From Enterovibrio qingdaonensis (GTDB lineage: Bacteria > Pseudomonadota > Gammaproteobacteria > Enterobacterales > Vibrionaceae), in contig NZ_JAJUBB010000013.1 in the NCBI RefSeq assembly GCF_028683135.1, positions 1-64,000 on the forward strand: a stretch of DNA of 64,000 nucleotides, written 5' to 3'. Of this stretch, positions 18,806 through 27,234 are shown piece by piece. A program made the translations under genes and the position numbers. The notes beneath the pieces are model-generated. The model did not search any database. It was not told where the DNA came from and saw only the letters and a list, made by a program, of their open reading frames with translations. How positions within the stretch are numbered: position 1 is the stretch's first letter; every line of letters begins with the position of its first letter.

Positions 18806-19966
18806 TTACATAAACCATCTAGCTGCGGCTTCGAACAATATACGGTCCTCGCCAGGAAGGGCGAGTAAGGATACGCCCATTGGTGAACCGTTCACACTCA
18901 CCACAGGCAACGTCAGTTGAGCTAGCCCTGCCACTTCAGCAATAGAATACAATCTGCGCTGGTTAAGCAAATATATGTCATCCACATCACCCAACTGTGG
19001 TGCGTGACCCGGTGTCGTTGGAATCATTAACAGTTCGCCACTGGAAAACAAGCCCCTCAATGTTTCCGTGAAGATCTCTCTCTTCTTTTTCGTTTCAACA
19101 AACTCTTTAAAACTTTTGCCTCGAATCCGTTTCAAGAACTCTTGTGTTTCATCAGTTAGTTTGGGTTTGTAATGATCCAACCACTGCCCATACTCCAACT
19201 CAATCTCTCGACCAAGAATCGTGGTATGAATATTATGGGCTTGGGTCAATATGAGTTTGCTAAAGTTTGATATGTCTTTTCTAGGGACACTATTGTTAGA
19301 CATGGCAACCTCCCACTCCAACATTGCTTCTATGGGAAGCAATTCCTGAAAGAGCGTAGATGCATATTTTATCCCTTTAAATCTCGTGGCTTTGGGAGGT
19401 TTAGCCCAGCACTTTTCCGCAATTTGCTTAACCGTAGGTAGTTTTCGGCCCATTATGCCCACAGAGTCAAAAGAAGGTGATAGAGGAGCAATACCTCTAA
19501 GATCAATCATGCCGGCTGAAGGCCGATACCCAATTAGGTTACACAGAGAGGCAGGAATAAGTACACCACCACAGCAGTCGTTCCCAATCCCTATCGTCGC
19601 TTTTTTTTTCGCCACCGCCACAGCAATACCAGACGAAGAACCACCAAGACGTGCGCCTCTTACGACAGGATTACCTAACGTCGCTAAAAATGGATTTTGG
19701 CCGCTTATACTCGCACCGAAATCATCGACTTGCCCCTTACCAATGAGCTTGCACCCAGACATCAGCAGTATTTTGACAACTTTAGCATCAAATTTTGCGG
19801 GTTCATTTCCATCAGACCATGCCGGAATTCCTATACCTGTGACCACATCCTTCACACTCACACCATCACTGACAATCATGGATTGTCTACTAAGTACGCC
19901 GCTAGGCACATCGACCCGCTCTGGCGAAAAATGGTGGAGCATGTAATGGTTATCAAGCATAGGCAT
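18806..19966 (-). CDS. Amidase-signature protein, probable pseudoenzyme
   Basis: Homologue of amidase-signature hydrolases, 386 residues and so shorter than the usual 450-500. The catalytic lysine region (LIGKGQVDDFGAS) and the glycine-rich cis-serine motif GGSSSGIAVAVA are present. The nucleophile motif, normally DTGGSIR-IPAS, reads DCCGGVLIPAS: the serine is glycine and the following arginine is leucine. The codons were checked on the minus strand. A conventional Ser-cisSer-Lys hydrolysis is therefore unlikely; a binding or scaffold role, or another activity, is possible. It follows the J-domain gene by 61 bases in the same direction and is probably cotranscribed with it. Confidence 0.75.
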   Translation of the reverse strand: MPMLDNHYMLHHFSPERVDVPSGVLSRQSMIVSDGVSVKDVVTGIGIPAWSDGNEPAKFDAKVVKILLMSGCKLIGKGQVDDFGASISGQNPFLATLGNPVVRGARLGGSSSGIAVAVAKKKATIGIGNDCCGGVLIPASLCNLIGYRPSAGMIDLRGIAPLSPSFDSVGIMGRKLPTVKQIAEKCWAKPPKATRFKGIKYASTLFQELLPIEAMLEWEVAMSNNSVPRKDISNFSKLILTQAHNIHTTILGREIELEYGQWLDHYKPKLTDETQEFLKRIRGKSFKEFVETKKKREIFTETLRGLFSSGELLMIPTTPGHAPQLGDVDDIYLLNQRRLYSIAEVAGLAQLTLPVVSVNGSPMGVSLLALPGEDRILFEAAARWFM

Positions 19967-20027
19967 GAAACTCTAATTCTATCGCATATTCATAAGCTTA
20001 AGAGTAAATGCAGCATTTTGCTCAAAA

Positions 20028-21170
20028 CTAACTGATATTTTGGCACTGATCGACAAGTGCGTTGTAATTGGCGCCGAAATCATCACTGGTAAAATATTCA
20101 TCATTAATTTTCAATCGACGACTTTGCAACCAACTCTCTGGCGACGAGCCTTGCCCATATGGAATTTTATATACGTAAAAATGCTGGTTTTGGTGCATAT
20201 AGATGAGATTTGCCGCAACCCTCAGTGGCCTATATTGCTCGTTGAGATACAAAGTAAACGCACCGCTACAGTCGTTGACGATGTAGGATCCGTTATCGCT
20301 TCTAATCGCAATATAGGGTTGTTCAGATTCAGTATAAGCTGCGAGCGACCAACTGCCTGAACGCTTGGTGAGCTGAAGGAATGGCATTCTTCCCGTATCA
20401 AAGTCTTCGGAAACCACTACGTCATCCTGTTCAACTTCGGCTTGATCTTCCTGTTTTTTTTCAACCGCATGTACCACTTTAAGAGCCGGTGCTGGCGGTG
20501 GTGGCGGACTCCCAACGAACCAGGATTTTACGAGCAACCAATTTACTTTATTGACACCATACACACCCGCCCCAACCAGTGACAACGTCACAATGAGAGG
20601 CATTGCAATTCGCTTAGTCCATGAAGAAATAGCAGCCAGTTGCAAACTCGGTGCATTATCCAATTCCGTCTCTAATACTTCGTTTTCTGATAATGCACGT
20701 TTGAGATCAGCAGCAAGCTTATTCTTCTCATTTTTAGTGTCTTCTTTTTGTGCTTTTAACCTGTTTCGTTCGTCTTTCAAAAGTACGAGTTCACCTTCTA
20801 ACTTTGCTATTTTTCGCTCATATTCCGCGTTAGATCCCGAATATTGCTTTTTGGAACTCGCCTGCGCTTGTGCCAATTGCGCCTTAAGCAACTGATTAAG
20901 CGCATTTAACTCATCACGTTCACGTGTGATTTTTTGTAGTTCTAGGTTAGACAAACTGCTATCCCGCATCGATATAGAAGCAGGTGGTGTTAGATAGTTG
21001 TCTCCTTTTCCTTTCGACACGTTGTCATAAGCATGATGCACCAATTGCATTAACGCTTTTGATCCCCCCTTGTCTGGGTGAACCCGATGCGAAAGCAATT
21101 TATATCTCTGCTTGATAACGGCTTCGGAATCGTTTGATTTCGTGCCAAGGAGTTCGTTAAACGTGGTCAT
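20028..21170 (-). CDS. Membrane-anchored J-domain protein with coiled coil
   Basis: Protein of 380 residues. An N-terminal J domain (residues 1-60) contains the HPD tripeptide in HRVHPDKGG, needed to stimulate Hsp70 (DnaK). A coiled coil rich in E, K, L and Q runs from about 75 to 170, and one membrane segment is at about 190-212. A proline stretch (SPPPPPAPA) and a C-terminal domain of about 130 residues follow. That domain has paired cysteines (NDCSG, VDQCQNIS) that could form a disulphide if it lies in the periplasm. I do not recognise the C-terminal domain. It is unlike DnaJ, CbpA or DjlA beyond the J domain. It lies just upstream of the amidase pseudoenzyme. Confidence 0.75.
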   Translation of the reverse strand: MTTFNELLGTKSNDSEAVIKQRYKLLSHRVHPDKGGSKALMQLVHHAYDNVSKGKGDNYLTPPASISMRDSSLSNLELQKITRERDELNALNQLLKAQLAQAQASSKKQYSGSNAEYERKIAKLEGELVLLKDERNRLKAQKEDTKNEKNKLAADLKRALSENEVLETELDNAPSLQLAAISSWTKRIAMPLIVTLSLVGAGVYGVNKVNWLLVKSWFVGSPPPPPAPALKVVHAVEKKQEDQAEVEQDDVVVSEDFDTGRMPFLQLTKRSGSWSLAAYTESEQPYIAIRSDNGSYIVNDCSGAFTLYLNEQYRPLRVAANLIYMHQNQHFYVYKIPYGQGSSPESWLQSRRLKINDEYFTSDDFGANYNALVDQCQNIS

Positions 21171-21487
21171 GTAGAGTTAATTAAAAATTCTGGTATCACT
21201 ATATCGGCTGATTAAAAAGAAACTTGAACAAGCTCAAGTGGCTGACGTGCTACAAATTAATCGCAACGTCTCATATTTAAGATAGCTATAAACCCAACCG
21301 ACCGCCGACCAATGTGTGGAAATTTTGTTGCATATGCACATTTAGCGATCTACTTGGAAACATCACTAGATACAAATAACAAACAAATAGCCACTTGGAT
21401 TCACTTTTATCTTTAAATTGCTATTTTTCATTGCAATCTCAAAAACGTGATCTATGATACTTTTGAAAATTTGATGACCCGATGAAC

Positions 21488-21696
21488 GCTGCTGGAGAGA
21501 GATGGCATTTGCCATCCGCCGAAGAAGTAAATCTTTCAGGCACTCATTAACACTGTATTTAGTGTTTGAGTAAGGACAGTTGCGGGAGGGATCTCTGGAG
21601 AGAGGTAAGCTCGACTTACCCGCCGAAGGAGCAAGCTCATTAGCCTACTATTGGCTGTTTATGAGTGAAACTCTCAGGCAAAAGGACAGAGGAGAT
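21488..21696 (+). ncRNA. Tandem glycine riboswitch (two aptamers)
   Basis: Two consecutive glycine-type aptamers are visible. The first runs from GCTGGAGAGA (21491) through CCGCCGAAG (21516-21524) to CTTTCAGGCA...AAGGACAG; the second from TCTGGAGAGAGG through CCGCCGAAGGAGCAA to CTCTCAGGCAAAAGGACAGAGG. Both have the conserved GGAGAGA, CGCCGAAG and TCAGGCAAAAGGAC cores. The arrangement matches the cooperative tandem riboswitch known before the sodium:alanine symporter gene in Vibrio cholerae, which is the gene found here. Confidence 0.95.
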
Positions 21697-21758
21697 AACT
21701 GCAGTAGAGCTCGCGCTTTAGTGCTGCTTTTTGCAGCTATTCTCCTCCTTTTAATCTA
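21687..21758 (+). promoter_or_regulatory. Riboswitch expression platform
   Basis: GAGGAGATAACTGCA (21689-21703) can pair with TGCAG and TCTCCTC (about 21733-21752), followed by CTTTT. This makes a terminator-like stem whose left arm overlaps the end of the second aptamer, so glycine binding could prevent or permit it. The direction of control cannot be read with certainty. Confidence 0.55.
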
Positions 21759-21810
21759 AGCCCAAACTTTCATCACTTTTCTACGAAAGCTTGGCATTAA
21801 AGGGGGAATC

Positions 21811-23196
21811 ATGAACCAACCTATTTATAACTTTTTTCAAACCATCGACAACCTCGTCTGGGGGCCTCCCCTACTGCTACTTCTTGTTGGTACAGGTATT
21901 TATTTCACCTGCCGACTGGGTGCAATTCAAATCCTTAAATTGCCGCTTGCGCTGACGTACATTTTCAAAAAAGAAGAAGGCGTAAAGAACAAAGGCGATG
22001 TTTCCAGTTTTGCTGCACTTTGTACGGCTCTCTCTGCCACGATTGGTACCGGTAATATTGTTGGTGTTGCTACCGCCATTAAATTAGGTGGCCCTGGTGC
22101 GCTGTTTTGGATGTGGATGGCAGCCTTATTTGGCATGGCGACAAAATACGCGGAATGTTTGTTGGCCGTTAAATACCGAGAGAAGGATGCCAATGGCAAT
22201 ATGCTTGGTGGCCCAATGCTATACCTTGAAAAAGGTGCAGGCCAAAAATGGTTGGCCAAGCTTTTCGCCTTTTTCACCATTGGTGTTGCGTGCTTTGGTA
22301 TCGGTACCTTCCCACAAGTAAATGCGATTGTTGATGCAAGCCACATTGCGTTCAATGTGCCGAAAGAAATCACGGCGATTGTCCTGACTATTTTGGTTGC
22401 AGCCGTAACAATCGGTGGTATCAAGTCCATCTCAGGGATGGCCAGTAAAATCGTACCTACCATGACGGTTATTTACGTCACGGCCTGTGTGGCGATTCTG
22501 GTTAATAATGCCAGTGCCATTCCTTCTGCCATTAGCCTGATCGTTGAATCTGCATTTACAAGCACAGCGGCTACAGGTGGCTTTGTCGGTGCGAGCATCA
22601 TGCTTGCTATTCAATCCGGTGTTGCGCGTGGCGTGTTCTCAAATGAGTCAGGCTTGGGCAGTGCTCCAATGGCTGCTGCATCGGCGCAAACCAACTCTTG
22701 TGTGCGACAAGGCCTGATATCAATGGTTGGCACATTCCTCGATACCATCATCATCTGCTCAATGACAGGTCTAGCTCTGGTATTGACGGGCGTTTGGTCG
22801 ATGGAAATCGAAGGTGCCAAGATGACCACTGAGGCGTTTTCATTAGGCCTTAATGAAAGCTTTGGTCCCATGGTTGTCGCCGTCGGTTTAATGTTCTTTG
22901 CATTTACGACAATTCTTGGCTGGAACTATTACGGTGAGCGTTGTGTCGTCTACTTGTTTGGTCAACGCGCAGTACTGACATACAAAATCATCTTCATTGG
23001 ACTGGTGCTATCAGGTGCGTTCATCAAACTGGATATGATTTGGCTGATTGCAGACATCGTCAATGGCTTGATGGCAGTACCAAACCTGGTCGGTCTGATT
23101 ATTCTTCGCCACGTCGTCGCAGATGAAACTAAATTGTATTTTGATGCACTGAAAAATCGAGCACTGTCTGACGCGAGTTCGCAAGCGAAAGCCTGA
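21811..23196 (+). CDS. Alanine/glycine:cation symporter (AGCS family)
   Basis: Sodium-coupled amino acid importer of 461 residues with about eleven membrane segments. Family signatures include ALCTALSATIGTGNIVGVATAI near residue 70, GGPGALFWMWMAALFGMATKYAE, and FSNESGLGSAPMAAA near 275. A GGGGG ribosome site precedes the ATG. It is under the tandem glycine riboswitch, so glycine is the likely regulatory ligand and probably a substrate alongside alanine. A terminator follows directly. Confidence 0.95.
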   Translation: MNQPIYNFFQTIDNLVWGPPLLLLLVGTGIYFTCRLGAIQILKLPLALTYIFKKEEGVKNKGDVSSFAALCTALSATIGTGNIVGVATAIKLGGPGALFWMWMAALFGMATKYAECLLAVKYREKDANGNMLGGPMLYLEKGAGQKWLAKLFAFFTIGVACFGIGTFPQVNAIVDASHIAFNVPKEITAIVLTILVAAVTIGGIKSISGMASKIVPTMTVIYVTACVAILVNNASAIPSAISLIVESAFTSTAATGGFVGASIMLAIQSGVARGVFSNESGLGSAPMAAASAQTNSCVRQGLISMVGTFLDTIIICSMTGLALVLTGVWSMEIEGAKMTTEAFSLGLNESFGPMVVAVGLMFFAFTTILGWNYYGERCVVYLFGQRAVLTYKIIFIGLVLSGAFIKLDMIWLIADIVNGLMAVPNLVGLIILRHVVADETKLYFDALKNRALSDASSQAKA

Positions 23197-23218
23197 TTGC
23201 TAGGAAAATAGCGCAAAA

Positions 23219-23252
23219 TAAAAAAACAGCACCTAGAAGGTGCTGTTTTTTT
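23219..23252. terminator. Bidirectional terminator between symporter and HAD gene
   Basis: ACAGCACCT/AGGTGCTGT stem (23226-23234 and 23238-23246) with a 3-nt loop, flanked by an A-run and a T-run. It serves both convergent genes. Confidence 0.93.
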
Positions 23253-23263
23253 ATCTTTTTTAT

Positions 23264-23941
23264 TTACGCAGACTTTGCACTGATCATATCTGACAGGCCA
23301 AGCTTGCCGAAAATGGCATCGTAGTGGACGAAGTTCGGAATTCTTGTGTGATGTTTCACTTTGTTGCCCACTGCCACAAACTCATACCCCAAGGTATTCG
23401 TGGCCATTTTATCCCACTCGCCATCACCAAAATACACACGGCGGTTAAACATTGCGCCTGTATCTTGTTTGGCTCGAAAAGCGGCAAGTGCCATGATTTC
23501 ACTTCGTGTCATCGCGTCCGAGCAAGAGGCAAAGCTCACACCGCTAATATCAAAACCCGCGGCACGCAATTTCATTTTTGCTGATTCTTCCCAGCCACCT
23601 GTTGCGATCGCAAGAACAACATTCTCATGCGCTTTCATATCGTTTACGAAGGCGATAGCACCAGGCGTTGCCGCGAGTTCATGACTGTTCGTGGCAATGT
23701 AGGCTCTCAGTTTCTGTAGGAATAGTGTTTTCACTTCACGCAAAATGCGCATTCTTTCCTGACGCAAGCCTTGCTGGCCGATCAGCTCTTCTAAAATCCC
23801 TACATCAGTGACATTGGTAAAATGCTCCCAATCTGCAAACTCAATACCCATGACTTCTTCAACAGCAGATCGAAAGCACTCGGAGTCAAAATCGTAACTA
23901 TCGATGAGCGTGCCATCGACATCTAACATAAATAAATACAT
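23264..23941 (-). CDS. HAD-superfamily hydrolase (subfamily IA)
   Basis: Phosphatase-like protein of 225 residues. Motif I MLDVDGTLIDS (residues 5-15) supplies the nucleophilic Asp7 and Asp9. AIATGGWEESAKMKL carries the motif II threonine, and YFGDGEWDKMATNTLG the motif IV acids, with an aromatic residue in place of the usual D. A helical cap lies between motifs I and II, as in phosphoglycolate or phosphoglucomutase-like enzymes. The substrate is unknown. It appears monocistronic and converges on the symporter gene. Confidence 0.85.
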   Translation of the reverse strand: MYLFMLDVDGTLIDSYDFDSECFRSAVEEVMGIEFADWEHFTNVTDVGILEELIGQQGLRQERMRILREVKTLFLQKLRAYIATNSHELAATPGAIAFVNDMKAHENVVLAIATGGWEESAKMKLRAAGFDISGVSFASCSDAMTRSEIMALAAFRAKQDTGAMFNRRVYFGDGEWDKMATNTLGYEFVAVGNKVKHHTRIPNFVHYDAIFGKLGLSDMISAKSA

Positions 23942-24185
23942 TCGCGCCTTCCCTCAAATCTCTTTATTTCACAGTTCTCAATGCTGATTTGATACTGCGC
24001 TGGCGTTCCCCTAAACAGGCACCCTTTGCGTTTTTCTCTTTGTCGTATTCACAAAGACTATCTAGTGATAGTAGACGCACATCAAAGGCGTCGCACAGTG
24101 TATTGAAAAAATGTGATAAGGGAATGACTGTCTGTAAGACAGATGACAATTTTGATTAGATTTGTGAGATAGCCTCGGGCGGACA

Positions 24186-24458
24186 TCACGGAATTGGGAT
24201 GGTATAAACACTTGAATCGCAAGCCACTTCACCGATCATTTCATCGTAAACACTGTCCAGCTCAAACAGAGCTTCTTGAAAGCCCTTCATGGCCAGATGC
24301 GTTTTGGCACGTTGCAGGCAATCGAAAAACATTAACTCGCCTACATCGTCACGTTCATAGATTTTCACACCACTGCCAAACGTAATAGCGGCAAGGTATT
24401 TACCAGAGTCCCCACAACTAATAATCATGGCGTTTTGGCTAACCGAGCTATTTTGCAT
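24186..24458 (-). CDS. Small conserved-looking protein of unknown function
   Basis: Open frame of 90 residues starting at the ATG at 24458, which has a GGGGA ribosome site. The longer in-frame extension to 24635 runs into the tRNA-Cys gene and is rejected. The protein has a small beta-rich core (AMIISCGDSGKYLAAITFGSG) and a helical half (FFDCLQRAKTHLAMKGFQEALFELD). No enzyme motif is recognised; it resembles short Vibrionaceae proteins without known function. Confidence 0.6.
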   Translation of the reverse strand: MQNSSVSQNAMIISCGDSGKYLAAITFGSGVKIYERDDVGELMFFDCLQRAKTHLAMKGFQEALFELDSVYDEMIGEVACDSSVYTIPIP

Positions 24459-24601
24459 ACACGAATCCCCGTTCTGATAGTTCGGGTTTATACGAGGTAC
24501 ACTTACCGACAGATCATTAGGTAGATTATGAACGAATAATGAAAGGAGTGACTGGATAAAAGAAAGCGAGAAATTGATAGGGAATGCTGAACGAAAAGAG
24601 A

Positions 24602-24675
24602 TGGAGGCGCGTCCCGGAGTCGAACCGAGGTCCACGGATTTGCAATCCGCTGCATAGCCACTCTGCCAACGCGCC
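24602..24675 (-). tRNA. tRNA-Cys (GCA)
   Basis: Read on the minus strand it begins GGCGCGTTGGCAGAGTGG, has the anticodon loop TTGCAAA (anticodon GCA) closed by CGGAT/ATCCG, the T loop GGTTCGACTCC, and an acceptor stem closing with ACGCGCC. The encoded 3' end is TCCA. Length of 74 nt is usual for tRNA-Cys. Confidence 0.96.
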
Positions 24676-24913
24676 TTTGAGTAATGTAGGGTTCCCCCTG
24701 ACTACGGGGCGCATTATAGAGATACGGAGTGCTAACGCAACGACTTTTTTCGCGTTTTCTACCAAGTGTTTCTGATTTGATCACTTTGACTAAAAATGCG
24801 ACGTCGCCTAGTGATTGAGTTGCATTTTGAGAGCGTTAAAATGGTCAACACTCTATCCTGTAAAGATAAGTGAAATTTCTCGCAAAAAGAGTGTTTGTCA
24901 AGACTTGAAGATC

Positions 24914-24929
24914 ACACCATATAGTGGTT
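24914..24929. promoter_or_regulatory. Candidate NrdR box 1
   Basis: ACACCATATAGTGGTT resembles the palindromic NrdR box (ACACWATATATWGTGT) but is imperfect. It lies about 85 bases before the nrdJa start and shares ATAGTGG with a second site 40 bases downstream. Confidence 0.4.
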
Positions 24930-24952
24930 TGATCTGCGCCCTGCCAAAAAGA

Positions 24953-24968
24953 GCCACAACATAGTGGC
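24953..24968. promoter_or_regulatory. Candidate NrdR box 2
   Basis: GCCACAACATAGTGGC is a palindrome with 5-base arms (GCCAC/GTGGC). Two ATAGTGG motifs spaced by about four helical turns fit the paired-box pattern of the NrdR repressor at ribonucleotide reductase promoters. Confidence 0.4.
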
Positions 24969-25011
24969 TTTCGCTCAACCAGACGGCATTACATTTGAGG
25001 TGCAATTTATA

Positions 25012-27168
25012 ATGGCTAAAACCAAGTCAGCTTCTGATATCGAATCCACAGGCGTACTCGCAATTCCTTACCAAGATACGTCTATGGAAATTTGGGACAG
25101 CAAATACCGCCTGAAGAGCAAGCACGGTGACGCAGTCGACGCGACACTGGACGATACGTTCAAGCGTGTTGCTCGTGCACTTGCAGATCTAGAAAACAAA
25201 TCTGTACAAGAAAAATGGTATCAAGAGTTCTTGTGGGCACTTCGTCATGGTGCAATCCCAGCAGGTCGTATTACGTCCAACGCTGGTGCTTTCGAGCACA
25301 AGCCTGCAACGTCAACCATCAACTGTACCGTAAGTGGCACCATTGAAGACTCAATGGACGACATTCTGGGTAAAGTGCACGAAGCAGGTCTTACCCTTAA
25401 AGCTGGCTGTGGTATCGGCTACGACTTTTCTACCCTTCGTCCTCGTGGCGCATTCGTATCTGGCGCAGGTGCATACACCTCTGGCCCTCTGTCATTTATG
25501 GATATCTACGACAAAATGTGTTTCACCGTATCGTCAGCTGGCGGTCGTCGTGGCGCACAAATGGGCACCATGGATATTCGTCATCCAGATGTGATGGAGT
25601 TCATCCGTGCGAAGCGTGAAGATGGTCGTCTGCGTCAATTCAACCTGTCGCTACTGATCACCGAAGAATTTATTGAAGCATTGAAGAACGATGCCGAATG
25701 GCAACTGATCTTCCCTGTTACTGCAAAAGAAGCACGTCAAGACGGCACTGATCTGCAAAACGACGAAACCATCGTTTGGGCAGACTGGCCAAGTAACGAC
25801 GGTCTGGTTGAAGACGATAAAGGCCGTGTTGCGTGTAAAATCTACCGCACCATGCCTGCACGTAACCTGTGGAACGTGATCATGTCGTCTACCTACGACT
25901 ACGCGGAACCAGGTTTTATCCTGATCGACAAAGTAAACCAGATGAACAACAACTGGTTCTGTGAAGACATTCGTGCAACTAACCCATGTGGTGAGCAGCC
26001 TCTGCCTCCATACGGTGCGTGTCTGTTAGGCTCAGTAAACCTGACCAAGTTCGTACGTGACCCATTCACTGAAAATGCGCGCTTCGATTGGGAAATGTAC
26101 CGCAAGGTCGTTTCAATCTTCACCCGTATGCTGGACAACGTGGTTGAAATCAACCAACTGCCGCTGGCAAAACAACGTGAAGAAATCGAAACCAAACGTC
26201 GCCACGGCATGGGTTTCTTGGGTCTGGGTTCTACCCTGACCATGCTGCGCCACAAATACGGCAGCGCAGCGTCTATCGCTTTCACTGAGCAAGTTTCTCA
26301 AGAGATGGCAATCACAGGTTGGGAACAAGCGATCGCTCTTGCAGAAGAGAAAGGCGCAGCCCCAGTGATGGACAAAGATTTCGAAGTCACACCTAAGATG
26401 ATGCGCTTGCGTCCAGAGATGGCGAAAGACGGCATCAAATTGGGTGACAAAGTGAAAGGTAAAGTACTCCACGCGAAATACAGCCGCTACATGCAGCAAA
26501 TCGGTGAAGTACGCCCTGATCTGATTGAAAAGCTGGTTGCTACTGGTGGTCGTTTCACGCACCACAGCTCAATCGCACCAACGGGTACGATTTCTCTTTC
26601 ACTGGCGAACAACGCAAGTAATGGTATTGAGCCTAGCTTTGCACACCACTACACGCGCAACGTGATTAAGCCAGGTAAAAAATCGAAAGAAAGCGTAGAC
26701 GTATTCAGCTTCGAGCTGCTGGCTTACCGTGAACTGGTTAACCAGAAGGCGATGCCTTACAGCACCAAAGAAGACGAGCAACTGCCTGAATACTTCATCA
26801 CCGCTGATGACATTACGCCAAGTCAGCACGTTGAGGTTCAAGCAGCAGCACAACGTTGGATTGACTCTTCTATTTCGAAGACAGCAAACGTACCGACTGA
26901 CTTCCCATTTGAAGATTTCAAAAACATTTACATGGACGCATACGACAAGGGCCTGAAAGGTTGTACTACCTTCCGTTTCAACCCTGAAGTATTCCAAGGT
27001 GTTCTGGTTAAAGAAGAAGATCTGGAAAACACCACGTACGTGTTCACGCTGGAAGATGGCTCTACTTTCGAAGCGAAGGGTAACGAGAAGATCGAGTACG
27101 ATGGTGAAATCCACTCGGCAGCGAACCTGTACGACGCATTGAAAGAAGGCTACTACGGTAAATTCTAA
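25012..27168 (+). CDS. nrdJa: Class II (adenosylcobalamin-dependent) ribonucleotide reductase, catalytic subunit
   Basis: Large RNR subunit of 718 residues that reduces ribonucleotides to deoxyribonucleotides, using adenosylcobalamin as radical source. Visible motifs are KAGCGIGYDFSTLRP (first active-site cysteine), NPCGEQPLPPYGAC (Asn, Cys and Glu of the radical site) and HHSSIAPTGTISL (phosphate-binding loop). The ATG at 25012 with a GAGGTG site is chosen over an upstream ATG-like start at 24964. The C-terminal zinc-ribbon part is missing and encoded by the next gene, as in the NrdJa/NrdJb arrangement of Pseudomonas. No B12 riboswitch is visible upstream. Confidence 0.92.
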   Translation: MAKTKSASDIESTGVLAIPYQDTSMEIWDSKYRLKSKHGDAVDATLDDTFKRVARALADLENKSVQEKWYQEFLWALRHGAIPAGRITSNAGAFEHKPATSTINCTVSGTIEDSMDDILGKVHEAGLTLKAGCGIGYDFSTLRPRGAFVSGAGAYTSGPLSFMDIYDKMCFTVSSAGGRRGAQMGTMDIRHPDVMEFIRAKREDGRLRQFNLSLLITEEFIEALKNDAEWQLIFPVTAKEARQDGTDLQNDETIVWADWPSNDGLVEDDKGRVACKIYRTMPARNLWNVIMSSTYDYAEPGFILIDKVNQMNNNWFCEDIRATNPCGEQPLPPYGACLLGSVNLTKFVRDPFTENARFDWEMYRKVVSIFTRMLDNVVEINQLPLAKQREEIETKRRHGMGFLGLGSTLTMLRHKYGSAASIAFTEQVSQEMAITGWEQAIALAEEKGAAPVMDKDFEVTPKMMRLRPEMAKDGIKLGDKVKGKVLHAKYSRYMQQIGEVRPDLIEKLVATGGRFTHHSSIAPTGTISLSLANNASNGIEPSFAHHYTRNVIKPGKKSKESVDVFSFELLAYRELVNQKAMPYSTKEDEQLPEYFITADDITPSQHVEVQAAAQRWIDSSISKTANVPTDFPFEDFKNIYMDAYDKGLKGCTTFRFNPEVFQGVLVKEEDLENTTYVFTLEDGSTFEAKGNEKIEYDGEIHSAANLYDALKEGYYGKF

Positions 27169-27187
27169 CTGTAGATAACGTATATAA

Positions 27188-27213
27188 AAGAAGGCCGCTT
27201 TCCGCGGTCTTCT
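27188..27213 (+). other. Hairpin between nrdJa and nrdJb
   Basis: AGAAGGCCGC and GCGGTCTTCT can form a stem with one G-T pair and a short TTTCC loop in the 66-base gap. No T-run follows, so it is more likely an mRNA-processing or stability element than a terminator. Confidence 0.5.
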
Positions 27214-27234
27214 GTGAAAAAGAAGTAACTCGTT

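Noticed and set aside
23964-24149. Minus-strand frame of 61 codons after the HAD gene
   Set aside because: It would start at TTG with no ribosome site and has no recognisable content.
24459-24635. N-terminal extension of the small protein at 24186-24458
   Set aside because: The extension crosses the tRNA-Cys gene; the internal ATG at 24458 has the better ribosome site.
24781-25011. Cobalamin riboswitch before nrdJa
   Set aside because: No B12-box-like sequence is visible; palindromic NrdR-like sites fit better.
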